Both the position numbers and the translations under genes were made by a program. Source: Baylisascaris procyonis (taxonomy: Eukaryota > Nematoda > Chromadorea > Rhabditida > Ascarididae). Taken from it: a stretch of DNA of 64,000 bases. Positions 52,401 to 62,208 of this stretch are shown in pieces. The number at the start of each line of letters is the position of its first letter. Position 1 is the first letter of the stretch. The stretch spans positions 3,110,001 to 3,174,000 of the forward strand of contig JAZARR010000032.1 in the NCBI GenBank assembly GCA_037389465.1. Reading direction: 5' to 3'. Below the pieces are notes generated by a model that was given only the letters and a program-made list of their open reading frames with translations, made no database searches and was not told the origin of the DNA.

Positions 52401-54520
52401 GTTTGCGTCAATTTTACACATCCTGGTTTCTATCTTAAATCGGTTAGGTGGTAAAATAGCCTGATCTTTTTCAAAAGATTTATTCGCATAAGCGATTGGA
52501 TTATAATCAGATATAAAAACTTTACTTTACACATTTGTTGCGTATTGTTAATTTATGAAACCGGTTGGTAGATTAAACGTAATGGTATTATCCAATAGAA
52601 ATGACAAATATTTTAGGCATGTGAACGTGAGGTGATCATTGTAATGCGAATAGCTATCGTGGCGGTTGGTTTCTTAGCCACACTAATGGCGCTCACAATC
52701 AACAGTATCTATGGATTGTGGTACCTCTGCGCTGATCTCGTCTATGTGATACTTTTTCCGCAACTCGTTTGCGTAGTCTATATGCAACGATCAAACACTT
52801 ATGGATCTATCTCTGGATATTTCGGTACTATTAAATCTTTTGCATATTGCACTCAATTCGCTAAATATCGAGGGGCACCTATGAAGTTTTCCCTTCTTAT
52901 TTCTTCTCGCAGAAGATGAATGGGATGGATGGGAGAGAGAGGGGAATTGCTTTTAGAAAGAGAGTACCTACTCTCGATGTTCTACGGTTCTTGAACATTC
53001 TCATTCAGAAAATTATAGTGATCTATGGTACGCATCATTTGGCATTGCTTTCCTTTGCCTCTCATCGATCCCGGTTTCATTCTGATGTTTGCAGATAGCA
53101 AATAATTTATATTTTCTTTTTGGAAAATAGTAGCAATTTCTATTAGGGTTTTGCATTCAAGGTTAGGTTTGTTAGAATCACTTAGCGTCTACCGAGTAGC
53201 TCATTACTTTTTTTGCCGATTTGGTTTACGCTCTTATGGCAACTTGTGAAAATGATCAAATTCATAGAAAAGCAAATCTTCGAATCCTAGGTTGATGCGA
53301 AAATGGTATTGATTCTTGCTGAGATAGTAGAGTAAAATTCGGAGCTACTGCCACCAAAATTTTGTGTTCTATGGGCTATAAAAAAGCGCACAGTCAAAGA
53401 ATGCAGTTGCTGGGTAAATGGAAGTTTTATCATATATTTTTTACTTAAACAACTCTTCTCTTTGTGCTATAAATAGAGCAGATTTGAAGAAAAAGCGCAT
53501 AATGCAAGGATGAAAACAGCCACATTTACATCCATAAATTTATGATCCTCAAGTGATGAGTGGAACTTGCGCTACCTCTAAAGCAGAATGGTGTGGAAAA
53601 CATTTTGCATCAAATTCTCTCAGGCATAGAGAAATACTTGTTTTATTATTGCAGTCGGTCTTCTGCTGCGTCTTTCTGGTGGAGAGCCATTACTTTCGTT
53701 TCCTGCACTCATCCACTATCCCATGTACGAGGAGTACACCCTTCCAGATGGAACAGTTTCCGGTACACAATACTTTCCGTTCAGAACGATGGCTATGCTC
53801 GGCTCATTCATCACTTGCGTCGGAGTTTCACTACTTTCCGAGTATCTTTTCAAGTCAGGTACGAAACTGCAAGTTCGCTGATTTCATCTTTGGTCCATTA
53901 TTCCTTCTCACTATGTCTATAATCTTCTTCTGGCTGTTTACAGTTGTTTTTTTTTCAAAAAATCCCTCCATCCGCGAAATGCATTCGACCTTCTATGCTC
54001 TTCGTACGTTTATCTCATAAGGAATGTTTAGTTTCAAATCGTATCGTTTTGTGCGGCAATGTTTTCAATTAGAATTTGCTGATTCATATGTTAGCAGCCT
54101 CTAATATGAGATAAATAGAATTACAGCCTTAATAGAGCGTGAATGTTCGTCATGCGAATTTCCACATTGCACTAAGCTCTTTCTCCTACAGCATTTTTCT
54201 GCTTATTAATGCTAAAAAAATGCAGCAAATCCCTTTAATGAAAAATATAATTGAATGTAAAAAATTTTTTTGCAGGTAAATTATCAGTGGAAATGGATTT
54301 CCTAACATGTGTTGTTAATATTCCTCCAGAACGAATCACACTTCCATCGGATACGAGTTTCAGTGTCAGTTGTGATACCTTAGCTATGCAAAAATTGAAA
54401 GAAGGTGGTGCAACATATGTCACAACGAATGGTTTCTTAGGACCATGCTCACCAGCTAATGAACTTAGCGCCCTTCATACAAGCAACAACAAAGATTATC
54501 TCACTCTGCATCAGTCATAA
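31606..54520 (+). CDS. cho-1: High-affinity choline transporter CHO-1/CHT1 (SLC5A7)
   Basis: Complete gene with coding exons 31606-31786, 44880-45052, 45627-45717, 46051-46199, 47204-47356, 48772-48901, 50525-50653, 51180-51286, 52617-52824, 53655-53858 and 54276-54520; 1,770 nt, 589 residues plus TAA, with all phases matching. The family is a Na+/Cl- coupled symporter with 13 membrane segments that returns choline to cholinergic nerve terminals for acetylcholine synthesis. Residues match C. elegans CHO-1 almost continuously: [69 protein letters not shown]. Asn304 in NGT matches the glycosylated loop of vertebrate CHT1. The ATG at 31606 is chosen because it matches the CHO-1 start and follows a TTTCAG acceptor; in-frame ATGs at 31537 and 31543 lie before that acceptor. 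Introns are 13.1, 0.57, 0.33, 1.0, 1.4, 1.6, 0.53, 1.3, 0.83 and 0.42 kb. Confidence 0.96.
32674..32683 (+). promoter_or_regulatory. Candidate COE/UNC-3 site 1 in cho-1 intron 1
   Basis: TCCCATGGGA is an exact match to TCCCNNGGGA, within a 12-bp palindrome (32673-32684). It lies 888 bases after exon 1. UNC-3 is known to bind this motif and to control cho-1 in C. elegans cholinergic motor neurons; function here is inferred from motif and location. Confidence 0.55.
34053..34065. repeat. Poly-C run (13)
   Basis: 13 consecutive C in cho-1 intron 1. Similar runs occur at 27431-27441 (11) and 59910-59921 (12). They are rare in such AT-rich DNA and may be hard to sequence accurately. Confidence 0.9.
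37931..37955. repeat. Perfect hairpin, 11-bp arms
   Basis: AAAAAGTTCAC and its exact reverse complement flank the three-base loop ACA, in cho-1 intron 1. The T-run after the stem gives it a terminator-like look, which has no such meaning in a nematode gene. Confidence 0.85.
38655..39185 (+). CDS. Unexplained 176-codon ORF inside cho-1 intron 1
   Basis: The ORF runs from ATG to TGA with no homology I recognise. The first 90 residues are mixed hydrophobic and His-rich ([16 protein letters not shown]). The last 55 are polar and basic with many Ser, Gln and Lys, like a disordered tail. A GTGAGT donor-like site within it (codons ADVS) would cut it short if used. At this base composition, by my rough estimate, an ORF this long is expected about 0.05 times in 64 kb. 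It could be a nested gene, a remnant of a mobile element (the W..L.F..LADV..HL pattern faintly recalls hAT-derived proteins) or chance. Confidence 0.25.
   Translation: MTMLNSSIRFFASCYVSLLHHKNLLHDAAIPIARNGETCQSGWYDLHFLHLADVSNHLHMLLNNNKCEKYCSVDFIDLIVDVFYLMHVTKYDRFLEASFNRKVMLLLKKSDSNEIRSVKGHFDQQSQNTSRTLYTKDYNSSANSRKTLKRQPSDPKSQQLSKSSSHSIEEAKGAMY
39660..40205 (+). mobile_element. Decayed RTE-type LINE, 3' end of the reverse-transcriptase ORF
   Basis: Reading across frames gives the ordered C-terminal landmarks of RTE-clade elements: [10 protein letters not shown] (the SYVYLGR region), [11 protein letters not shown] (the YGSETWATTK region), [17 protein letters not shown] (the RRMLGVTLRDRIRNE region) and, at the end, [17 protein letters not shown] (the RDRxxWKR terminus). 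Several stops and frameshifts break it, so it is an old, inactive 5'-truncated copy in the same orientation as cho-1. Where it begins upstream (perhaps about 39.5 kb) is unclear. Confidence 0.72.
41440..41750 (-). mobile_element. Decayed mariner transposase, N-terminal DNA-binding part
   Basis: On the minus strand, [19 protein letters not shown] (about 41735-41675) matches the first helix-turn-helix of mariner transposases (the YEFKLGHxAxETARNI pattern). About 160 bases further on, in another frame, [16 protein letters not shown] matches the ADPKQTTRELA region of the second helix-turn-helix. WFAKYNF lies between them, where RWFxKF belongs. Stops and frame changes show it is dead. No catalytic DDD part and no terminal repeats were seen. 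Confidence 0.6.
43417..43464. repeat. (TA)n microsatellite
   Basis: 48 bp of perfect alternating TA in cho-1 intron 1. Confidence 0.95.
44059..44108 (+). repeat. Imperfect 25-bp tandem duplication
   Basis: Two 25-bp units starting AGTTGACGTAAG and ending CGCTT, with three differences. They lie 34 bases before the second COE-like site. Confidence 0.9.
44142..44151 (+). promoter_or_regulatory. Candidate COE/UNC-3 site 2 in cho-1 intron 1
   Basis: This is a second exact TCCCATGGGA, at the centre of a 20-bp perfect palindrome (44137-44156), 728 bases before exon 2. Its centre dinucleotide is the same as in site 1. I noticed no other exact match by eye in the window. Confidence 0.55.
44880..45052 (+). 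CDS. cho-1: cho-1 exon 2 (residues 61-118)
   Basis: The acceptor is ACATTTCAG and the donor CAG|GTAAAA. The split codon G|CA gives Ala. It encodes the end of membrane segment 2 ([16 protein letters not shown]), the GLLGCQAP turn, segment 3, and the intracellular [14 protein letters not shown] that is typical of SLC5 proteins. Confidence 0.95.
45627..45717 (+). CDS. cho-1: cho-1 exon 3 (residues 119-148)
   Basis: The acceptor is ATATTCAG and the donor G|GTAAGA. It encodes [18 protein letters not shown] and then [10 protein letters not shown], membrane segment 4. It is a 91-nt exon flanked by introns of 574 and 333 bp. Confidence 0.95.
46051..46199 (+). CDS. cho-1: cho-1 exon 4 (residues 149-198)
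   Basis: The acceptor is TTATTCAG and the donor GTGAGT. It encodes membrane segments 5 and 6, including [20 protein letters not shown], one of the most conserved parts of choline transporters. Confidence 0.95.
47204..47356 (+). CDS. cho-1: cho-1 exon 5 (residues 199-249)
   Basis: The acceptor is ATTTGAAG, not CAG; the donor is CAG|GTATCT. It encodes WVCVPAALL, a short loop with [11 protein letters not shown] and GGFKET, then membrane segment 7 and GGIPWQ. The exon is 51 codons and phase 0 at both ends. Confidence 0.93.
48772..48901 (+). CDS. cho-1: cho-1 exon 6 (residues 250-292)
   Basis: The acceptor is AATTAAAG, another AAG end; the donor is G|GTAAGT. It encodes [16 protein letters not shown], an intracellular loop with several serines, then membrane segment 8 ([17 protein letters not shown]). 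Confidence 0.92.
50525..50653 (+). CDS. cho-1: cho-1 exon 7 (residues 293-335)
   Basis: The acceptor is ATTTTAG and the donor G|GTAACT. It encodes the long extracellular loop [18 protein letters not shown], with an N-glycosylation sequon at Asn304, then [20 protein letters not shown]. Confidence 0.94.
51180..51286 (+). CDS. cho-1: cho-1 exon 8 (residues 336-371)
   Basis: The acceptor is TTTGAAG and the donor GTATGA. It encodes [20 protein letters not shown] and FAHNIWK. In SLC5 proteins the SSADSS segment contributes to sodium binding, and it is intact here. Confidence 0.94.
52617..52824 (+). CDS. cho-1: cho-1 exon 9 (residues 372-440)
   Basis: The acceptor is ATTTTAG and the donor G|GTACTA. 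It encodes [16 protein letters not shown] and two membrane segments, then [20 protein letters not shown] and [15 protein letters not shown], all conserved family landmarks. Confidence 0.95.
53655..53858 (+). CDS. cho-1: cho-1 exon 10 (residues 441-508)
   Basis: The acceptor is TATTGCAG and the donor G|GTACGA. It encodes [28 protein letters not shown], an insert with [17 protein letters not shown] and a final membrane segment ending SEYLFKSG. A longer ORF in another frame (53553-54020) is a shadow of this exon. Confidence 0.94.
54276..54520 (+). CDS. cho-1: cho-1 exon 11, cytoplasmic C-terminal tail and stop
   Basis: The acceptor is TTTTGCAG. It encodes [20 protein letters not shown], then a polar tail with [16 protein letters not shown] and a C-terminus rich in Ser, Asn and His, followed by TAA. 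The tail controls CHT1 endocytosis in vertebrates; its end is poorly conserved and I see no certain sorting signal. Confidence 0.93.
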
Positions 54521-56821
54521 GGATTGGCGTCGAACAGCTACTCTCGGATGATCTCTTCTACAAATTGTATTTCAATAGTCATAAAGTATGAACGGAACAT
54601 GCGAATGTTTTAATAATTGATGCGGGTGTTTATTATTGTTGTACCGGTGATTACGTATGAACATTGGGCGACTTTGTATTATGTCATAGTAATCTATATA
54701 TTGGTAATCTATGTATTGGTTTGTAACTTGCAATTATAAATTTCATGTAGTTCGCACTATCCAAAGGGGTTTTTTCTTCGAAATGGTGGCGAGAAAGAAA
54801 TGCTAAGATTAGTGGTTTATCGAAAACTAGCAAAGGAGGTTAGTGATACATGACCTCATCATGGAGTATATTTGCCTGAGATGTTAACCGTATGAACAGA
54901 GCAACAAAGTAGGATGTTTGAGACGAAATGCATGTAGGCATTTGTGCACATTAATTCATTCCTACCTAAAGAGCGAGTGTAGGTTGTTTTTGGTAATGCG
55001 CTGTTCAAGACAAAAGTCTTTCCAATAGTGACAAAAGAAGCGTGCAAATAAATTAAAGGAATTTCCTCACACGTTCGAAGTTCAGAGGTCTCTTGATTTT
55101 GTCAGAAATTTTAATGTCGGCTATAAATGAACAGCTAAATTTTTGGAGTATTCCTTTGCGCACGTGTATGTTTGCTATTCGCTTCATAGACTTTTTTCAA
55201 GATTACATGACTATATCTACTCTAATTTACTCTCTGAGAAATAACTCAAAGAGGCATTGCTGTACTTTTCAACGCTATGGAGTTTTGAAATTTTTCCGAT
55301 TTTTTTTTTCTATCAGTTCCAAATTTTCCCGTCTTATGTATATTGAATTTTGCTTTCCCAATATGATTGCGTCTCCAACTTAGCTATGGATTATGAGCAC
55401 GTGACAGCATCAGCAATCATGACTGGTGGAGCGGAAATATAAAAATATAAAATCAAGCACAACAGCAATCTGTGAAGAATCTTCTCTGAAAGGAACAATT
55501 TCCTGCGAAACACAAATAACTCGTAGCTTTCAGTTAAACGGCGCGATTCTCATATTTAATTCAGCGCTTGTCAGGTTAAAGCTCTCAGAGGATATTTACG
55601 CGCAATCAACAACTTAATTTTGAAAAAGGCTTTTAGAAAATTATCTTTTGCTTGAAGAACAAGTTGATTTTATGACAGATTAATTAAAGTAGACATGTAG
55701 AAATCTGCACTTATAGAGAGCATTATGTCCGCGCTTCTGTTTGTCCAGCTGTCGAACTGTTTCACATGGGTGTCAATTAGAGCTGTCAGCAAAGTGTGAA
55801 TTTAATGCACGTCTCAAGAGGATAAGTTTTATGCGAGTATTTATGCTCATCTGTCAATACCACTTTAAAAATTGCCTGCGTTTCCGAATGATCAAATCGT
55901 CATTTTTCATCACTCCAAAAAAAAATTTTGTTCCTTTTGGCGCATTTCTCACTCACCATTATTTCATAGCATCTTCCTACAATTGCATTGATGACGCTTC
56001 GAAACGAATTATGCAAATTTTTTAAAATATCTCTGTCATTCTTCAATCTATCCTTAATCATTTTTATGCTTAGCGATTCATAGTATTGCGCTCGATACAA
56101 TCAAAGAAACTTCGTAGTATCACTTATTTTGAATGGTTTGTCGAGTGCATGAATAATTGTTGATTCATGTCAATTTGGAGCAATGAACAACTTATAGCAG
56201 AGATTCTGAAAATTCCAGCAAATGGAGTGTTTTCAGAGTGCAGTGACTAATCGCCGCTCAACTTGTCAACAAAGACATACATGATCGTTATTTTGGCATT
56301 AAGCAATCTATGGAATATGTGCTTATATCTTGTGGTTTCCATTTTGTTAGCTAATGTTGTGATGCTTCCTTGACAAAATTTAAGAACGTTAATTTTCGTA
56401 GCATTTGAGGTAAGCATGCGATTTCATATAAGAGAAACTGCAGTATCGGAATATGTGGAAAATGCAAAGGTAAAATTAACGCTCTATTTCAGAACATTAC
56501 TGTTATGAAAGTACAGCGCCACGCTATCTTAAATATCTCAATAGCAACACACCTGCGAAAGACACATTTACCTCTACCATCCCTCCAAAATGAGAGATTC
56601 TGCTTTCATAAAATTCGATACTGCAATCGGAGTGAATAAACAACAACTGCTTCCTGCAGTGGAAAATCTATGATTTCTTAGAATAAGCCGTAGAATGATA
56701 ACAACTGATCTTCATGATTTTATACCTGTTTTCTTCTTTTAGAGATAACGATGCTGTTTGTGAAATGTATGTGCCCATATAATTGACAAAGATGAACAGA
56801 TATTTATCCTTCTGCAAATAA
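54521..56821. other. cho-1 3' flank
   Basis: AT-rich sequence without a supported exon on either strand. The first exact AATAAA that I found after the stop is at 55047-55052, so either the 3' UTR is about 0.5 kb long or a variant signal is used. Ends at the GT array. Confidence 0.55.
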
Positions 56822-57490
56822 ATCCGTATGCATATGATGTGCGGATCTACGCGTGCGGACGTATGCGTCTACGACTGGGTTTGTGTAGGCGTGGAAGCGT
56901 TTGCCTGCGTGTGTGCGTGGGGTGTGTGCGTATATGTGGAGGACTGCGCGCATGCGCAGGTGTGCTGCATGGGTGTACGTGTATGCGTGGGTATGTACAT
57001 GCGCGGATGCAAGTGTATGCATGGGTGTGTGTGTATGCGTCGGGTTGTGTATGGGTGAGAGTGTTTGCATACGTAGGAGTGTGTGTATGCGTAGAGGTTT
57101 GTGTATGCGTGGGTACGCGTGTATGCATGGGGGCCCGTGTGTGTGCCTGTGTGCATGTGTTGGGGTGTATGTGTATACGTGGGTGTTTATTCGTGGAGAT
57201 GTGCGTATGCGTGCGTGCAAGTGTGTATGCTTTGGGGTCCGTCTGTGTGCATGCGCGGAGGCGTTAGTCTATGCGTGGGTGTATGTGTGTATGCGTGCGT
57301 GCATGCGTGCCTGGGGATGTGAGTGTGCATGCGTGTGTATTCGTGGGGTGCGTGTACGAGCGTGGCGGGTGCGCGGTTATGCGGGTTTGCGTGCGTACGT
57401 GCGAGTGTGCGCGCGTGCTTGCGTGGGTTGATGTGTCCTTGCGTGGGTGTGCGAGCGTGGAGGTGCGTGTGTGCGTGTGCGGGGGTGCAA
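56822..57490 (+). repeat. GT-rich degenerate minisatellite array
   Basis: About 670 bp built from variants of GTGTATGCGTGGGTG, almost all alternating purine-pyrimidine and far more GC-rich than its surroundings. It stays open in several frames on both strands (peptides of Cys, Val, Gly, Met or His, Thr, Ala), which marks low complexity. It lies between the stop codons of cho-1 and the minus-strand gene. Confidence 0.93.
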
Positions 57491-57698
57491 CACGCAGGAT
57501 CACAAAAGTGTTTTAGCCTTTCGTAAAAATTATCCAACCAACGAGAGGACATAGAGGGGTCATTTTTCCATCAAAGTGATCTAAATACTACAGCAATTCC
57601 CTGATTATGATCTCATAATATAATGCATCGAGTAGGGGTGGAATGAAAATTTATGCTCACGTTTCGGATCTTTGAGCCATGATCATAGCAGTCGAAGC

Positions 57699-57803
57699 TC
57701 AATCCTCCATGCTATCACCTTCTCCCAGGTTACCCTGGTCGTATGCTTTTTCATACTTGAGCATTTTTGGCGATATCTCTGCGTTTTTTGCATATTCTGC
57801 TTC
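57699..57803 (-). CDS. Candidate terminal exon of minus-strand membrane protein gene
   Basis: Encodes EAEYAKNAEISPKMLKYEKA, then YDQGNLGEGDSMED and TGA: a charged cytoplasmic-style tail with coding character. Joining it in phase 0 to the exon at 58256-58377 needs an acceptor GCAAAAAG, an AAG end like four others in this window. The alternative acceptor CTTAAG (exon from 57810) would break the phase. I do not recognise the family. Confidence 0.4.
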   Translation of the reverse strand, partial: EAEYAKNAEISPKMLKYEKAYDQGNLGEGDSMED

Positions 57804-57862
57804 CTTTTTGCTTAAGATGTGAACGTGGATTTGTAGAAATATCTTGAATATTAAAAAGCAGA

Positions 57863-58172
57863 CGCACCCGCACACACACCCCTATGCATACACATGCTCG
57901 CATGCGCACACACGCACAGTCGCACGCACGCATCCGCACACATGCGCATGCATCTCCACTCACACGCACACAGACACACGCCCACCCCACCCTCACGTTT
58001 ACACACACCCACTCTCACACAATCGCACGCACACACTGGCATGCACACGCACCCACTCGCACGCACACACCCACAACGACATAAGCACACGCATCATTCC
58101 ATTAATGCGCATACTCGCACGCACACACACATACTTGTACGCACGCACACATACTCGCACGCACCCAAACGC
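57863..58172 (-). repeat. CA-rich array, mirror of the GT array
   Basis: About 310 bp of CACACGCACGCACACACTCG-type words, complementary in style to the array at 56.8-57.5 kb and separated from it by about 370 bp. It falls in the proposed last intron of the minus-strand gene, so on that gene's sense strand it is GT-rich too. Confidence 0.92.
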
Positions 58173-58255
58173 ACACATAAGACGTCATTCCAACACCAGT
58201 CAGGCTTACACGCAATGTGTAAATCGCATACGGCTGATTCGTAATAGATAAGTAC

Positions 58256-58377
58256 CTTTGTGCGCGATGGGAGGATCATCTTCGAGGTCAACAGCGCGCT
58301 TGTTAAAATGCTAAAAGTAGAGAAGAGGACAGACGGAATAATAGCGATCGCATAGGCAGTCATAGCAATTTGACTGC
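58256..58377 (-). CDS. Candidate exon with transmembrane segment, minus-strand gene
   Basis: Only one of the three frames is open. It encodes AYAIAIIPSVLFSTFSILTS, a clear membrane helix, then ALLTSKMILPSRTK. The acceptor is TTAACTCAG and the donor AAAG|GTACTT. The two leading bases complete a Ser codon with the single base left by the exon at 58835-58877. Confidence 0.45.
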
Positions 58378-58834
58378 CTGAGTTAACAATATTCACATTT
58401 ATCAATGCTTTTTATTTGTCTATTGCAAAGAGTTCTTTTTAAAAAAAGGTACAACTACAACCAATTCGAATGTCGAATTCATAAATCGATTTTTTAAAAG
58501 TATCACAATTTCGCAGAAATATATTTTCAATATAATCATTGATGAAATGATTTATAAAAGGAAAATTTTTTGATGCAATAATATGAACATGAATCACTCC
58601 GCATAACGATACTCCGAAGACTCCACTTCGTTATTTGCGATTAATCAATGACGTTCAGCTATATGGATGGTTCTTAGTTCACCCGATTATATAAAATCCT
58701 CCGTGCATAGCACATCCCATCACAATATATACTCTCTTCTCCAGCATAAACGAGGCAATCTTTCAATCTGAACTGCGGAATATCTGGGGATACGTTCGGG
58801 AAAAAATATAATCGGAAGTACGTCCCCATATTAC

Positions 58835-58877
58835 TCTCTCCCCCTCTTCCTAAGGATTCTTTTGCCTTCCTCATTTG
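58835..58877 (-). CDS. Candidate small exon, minus-strand gene
   Basis: 43 nt encoding QMRKAKESLGRGGE, a basic loop that would lie between two membrane segments. The acceptor is GTGTTCAG and the donor GTAATA. It enters in phase 0 and leaves one base, fitting both neighbours. It is short, so on its own it is weak evidence. Confidence 0.35.
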
Positions 58878-59919
58878 CTGAACACTTCGACGATTCTCTT
58901 TCCAATACCCGATCCCAACAGCAGTAATATCAAATAAGAAGTTGCAGAAACAACGGAGCAATTATCATAAAGAATAGTGCCGAAATTTCAATTAAAGTAG
59001 CGATATTGAAATTTGCAATCAACAAGTAAAGCAGATCAAGTGAAATGGGGCATAGACAAAACGAGATAGAAGCCTAAGAATGTTGACTTGAATGATGATG
59101 CAATTGTTCGAATGAACTAGAAAATGAGAAGGCAAAAAAAATTGAGAAGAAAGGCGCGAAAACTCGAGGAAGACATAACAAACAACCGAATTGTACACAT
59201 TAATTGAGAAAAAAATAAAATGGTACCTATTTACTGAATTGGTAAGGTACTCTCCTCGCAAAAAAAATACGAAAGTTCCATTACCTTCAAAATGGCTACA
59301 AAAACATTGACTTTGTGCACTATTCGGCAAGTGATATAATATACAATATACTATGAGCCCAAAAAAATCGAACAAAAGATTAACAGATATGTAAATTTTG
59401 GAATGACAGAATAAAATGGGCTGAATACAAGAAAAACCTTTTAGCTTTTCATTAAAACTAGTGTGTCCGTGCTTAAAATAATATCTCACACCATAAAACG
59501 GACGATGAAGTTTTGTGAAAAGCGTGACTGAAAAAAATCTGAAAAATAAGAGAGGAATCAAGCTTTTCAAAAGGCCGACCCGATAAAAAGGGATTTAGTC
59601 TTTAATAATCGATTGTATATGCTACTGCTCAATCCAACATTTCAGAAGGAAGAAAAGAAAGAAAACAACAACTTTTCTCAAAAATCTCTATAAGACAAAG
59701 CTAACGCAACATACAGCAATTAAACATACCAACACCTCAGAAGGCCACTATGTGGATTATCGCATGTCGTCTCAACAAAAGATACAAGGTATCACAAACC
59801 GATGCTCCCTCGAAAAGACAGTGATATTTCATCGGCAACCGAAGGTACCATCGAATATTGCTTGCTTTTCAGCAACACTCTAAGTGTCCTGAAACTAGTC
59901 ACCCTCCAACCCCCCCCCC

Positions 59920-59957
59920 CCTCTGCTTCTAGCACAAACCTCTGCTTCTAGCACAAA
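59920..59957 (+). repeat. Exact 19-bp tandem duplication
   Basis: CCTCTGCTTCTAGCACAAA occurs twice head to tail, immediately after a poly-C run. It lies in an intron of the proposed minus-strand gene. Confidence 0.95.
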
Positions 59958-60375
59958 TAATTCCTCTCACTGTCCTTTCCCCTCCTTTCGTGGTATCATC
60001 CTACCGTGTGCAGAAAAATCTCTATACGTGATAGGATTCTCCTAGAGGAGTACCCACAGGACGAATTCTTCATATTACAGCAGCAACAACAGAGTAGCAG
60101 TATTGAAATGAAATGAATATCTAACCTTTAAACCGTGCTGTATAACTGTATAGCTGTTTTCAGTGACTACGACCGCCAGATCAAAACTTGTGCTGCCTTC
60201 ACCACTCCACATTCACTCTTAATGCCTCAGTCGAATAAAAAAATATGGTTAGCTATCCTCTCCGCTAAACACCAAGTCCTTAAGATCGACATAGTAACTG
60301 AAATCCCTCTCCACCTAATTGCTGCTGCGACATAGGTTATTGTGCTTTACTTCCTCCGATCCCAATCCAAAAAAC

Positions 60376-60504
60376 CTGAAGTATTAATGCCACAACAAAA
60401 CGAACTGAAATAACACTACGTGCAAAGTTTGCCACATCAGAAGTTATTTTCGAAGCCACTCGGGGAGTTATGCGTAGCAGCAGCTCCACGCCGACATCAT
60501 ATTC
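60376..60504 (-). CDS. Candidate exon with transmembrane segment, minus-strand gene
   Basis: 43 codons, phase 0 at both ends. The acceptor is GAAACAG and the donor CTTCAG|GTTTTT. It encodes EYDVGVELLLRITPRVASKI, then ARSVISVRFVVALILQ, which would enter the membrane. A proline-rich stretch (GPIPMPPPPSAS) is open in another frame just upstream (60540-60640) and may belong to an earlier exon. Confidence 0.4.
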
Positions 60505-61381
60505 CTGTTTCTGTTGCGCCATAGTTTCTCGGTGAACCTGATGATGCTTTCGTTCCTCCATTTACTGAAGCTGATGGGGGTGGAGGCATCGGGATTGGGC
60601 CTTGCGGTGACGTGCCTTCCTTAAATGCTTCCCTCATTGAAGATTACTTCCTATACAAAATACCAGTAAAAAGTCATTCCGTTTATGGTCACTCCACTCG
60701 AAATTTATGAATATTAACCAATGTAAGATAACAGCCCTATGACCTCCAACGAACAAGCTACTGAGCTGCGAAGGAGGAAAAGCTTATTTTTGTATCCTGA
60801 AGCAACAGTACACAAAACGTAAAGATATGTAAAAATATAACAGCTCAATGCAAAAGCACAGCGCATATTACGATGACACCAGTATATATTGTCCTAGGCG
60901 TTCACATTAGCTTTCAAATGGGTTGAGAGCGCCTGTGATCGAAGTGCTCTTTCTTTTTTTTTGAAGGAACAGGTCTATTGGAGAAGGCTTTGTTAGATTT
61001 TATATAACTTTATCACTGCACAAAAATAACAGACAAAATGTCGTCAGAAATTCCTGCGGACTCTTCCAGTATAAGACAAACAAATTTTTTCTTCCAATAT
61101 GGAACGATCACGCGCATAGTTGCCTAAATAATGTTCAAAAAACTAAAAAAAAAATTTCATACATTTAGGTGTCGCGCCACCATAATCCCGCGTTTCAAAA
61201 ATCCCTTCGATGTGGTACGACGATGGTAACAAAACCGCTAAGGTTGCATTCCCACCTGCTATAAGAACATTTCGTGCTCGAAGCTAAACCCAAACCGCAT
61301 CTCCCACCTAATACTCTAGTTCTGCGGTAGCAGCGAATAGTTAGCCGTTAGAATTAAAATGTCCCCAGTCGTCAGGGCTTT

Positions 61382-61740
61382 TAAAACGTGACTTCTGGTG
61401 TATGCCTTGCTATCTGCATCTCAATACGATGCAGCGTGTTCAAATGCAGACATAAAATATCTATAGAGGTGGTTTTGCGCCGACGCGACTGCGACATGTT
61501 GCCAATACAGTTAGCGCTCCGGCAAAAGGCCTTCGTTCCACAGATTTGGTGTTCGCGGTCCGACGAATCTGAATCAAAAAACGGAGGAAAACTGCCTACA
61601 TAACTGGATAAACAAAACTCGCATCCGACGCATGAGAGAGCATAATAGTACCTGATAAAATGTATCCGTATGCGAACCACCTCGCATAAGGCGCGTGGTG
61701 ATTCTTCCTCAATTGCAGTAGGCTGATGCTTCTGCTTGCA
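61382..61740 (-). CDS. Unresolved coding-like region, minus-strand gene
   Basis: Stop-poor DNA, more GC-rich than its surroundings. A 60-bp GTACTA...GGCAG interval (61592-61651) looks like a small intron. Two splice chains are possible. One reads KHQPTAIEEESPRALCEVV then SFPPFFDSDSSDREHQ. The other reads YARWFAYGYIL then VFLRFLIQIRRTANTKSVER. I cannot choose between them by eye, so the limits are approximate. Confidence 0.25.
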
Positions 61741-62088
61741 AGTACGGGAATACACAACAGCGGACCGACAACAATTATATTCTCGACGTTCCAGCATCCT
61801 ACTTCATTATCAGGAAGATCATGCACAACAATGATGAAAGACGTGACGGCGTATTTATAATGTCTCATTATGCAAATTTAAGGGAATGATACAAAACTAG
61901 ATGTGCAAAGAAGAGGAACGTTTATGGAAATTAGAGAAAAATTTAGTTATGCAAATTAAGAGGAAGGTTGGATGTGTAAGGCAAACAAGATTACGAAAGG
62001 TGGATATGCGGAAAAGAGAAAAAATGGTAGGAAAGGAAAGTACAGACTGCGAGCTAAACAAAAATCTTCAAAACTGTTAACACATCAC

Positions 62089-62208
62089 CTCTATGTTGTC
62101 CTGGCGGAATATCGGCACAGAACATAGAATGTGAGGCTTAATTGCCCAATACCGCGCAATATGCGCATCTAATGGCGGGTCATTTCTAGCCACTTCAGCT
62201 TCAGTGCA
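62089..62208 (-). CDS. Candidate internal exon, minus-strand gene
   Basis: 40 codons, phase 0 at both ends, with acceptor GATAGCAG and donor GAG|GTGATG. It encodes CTEAEVARNDPPLDAHIARY then WAIKPHILCSVPIFRQDNIE. An in-frame stop sits immediately before the acceptor, so splicing there is required. No family recognised. Confidence 0.42.

Noticed and set aside
56804..57552. Several overlapping ORFs of 70-176 codons on both strands
   Set aside because: They are all translations of the degenerate GT array, giving Cys/Val/Gly or His/Thr/Ala peptides. Open frames on both strands at once show low complexity, not coding.
57844..58251. ORFs rich in His and Thr (up to 135 codons)
   Set aside because: Same reason: they are translations of the CA array. 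Only the non-repetitive segment at 58256-58377, on the minus strand, looks coding.
59019..59570. Longest ORF in the window, 183 codons, minus strand
   Set aside because: Its composition is just T-rich sense-strand intron DNA (Phe, Leu, Tyr, Ser), with no motif and no fitting splice signals. It falls inside the proposed intron 58878-60375.
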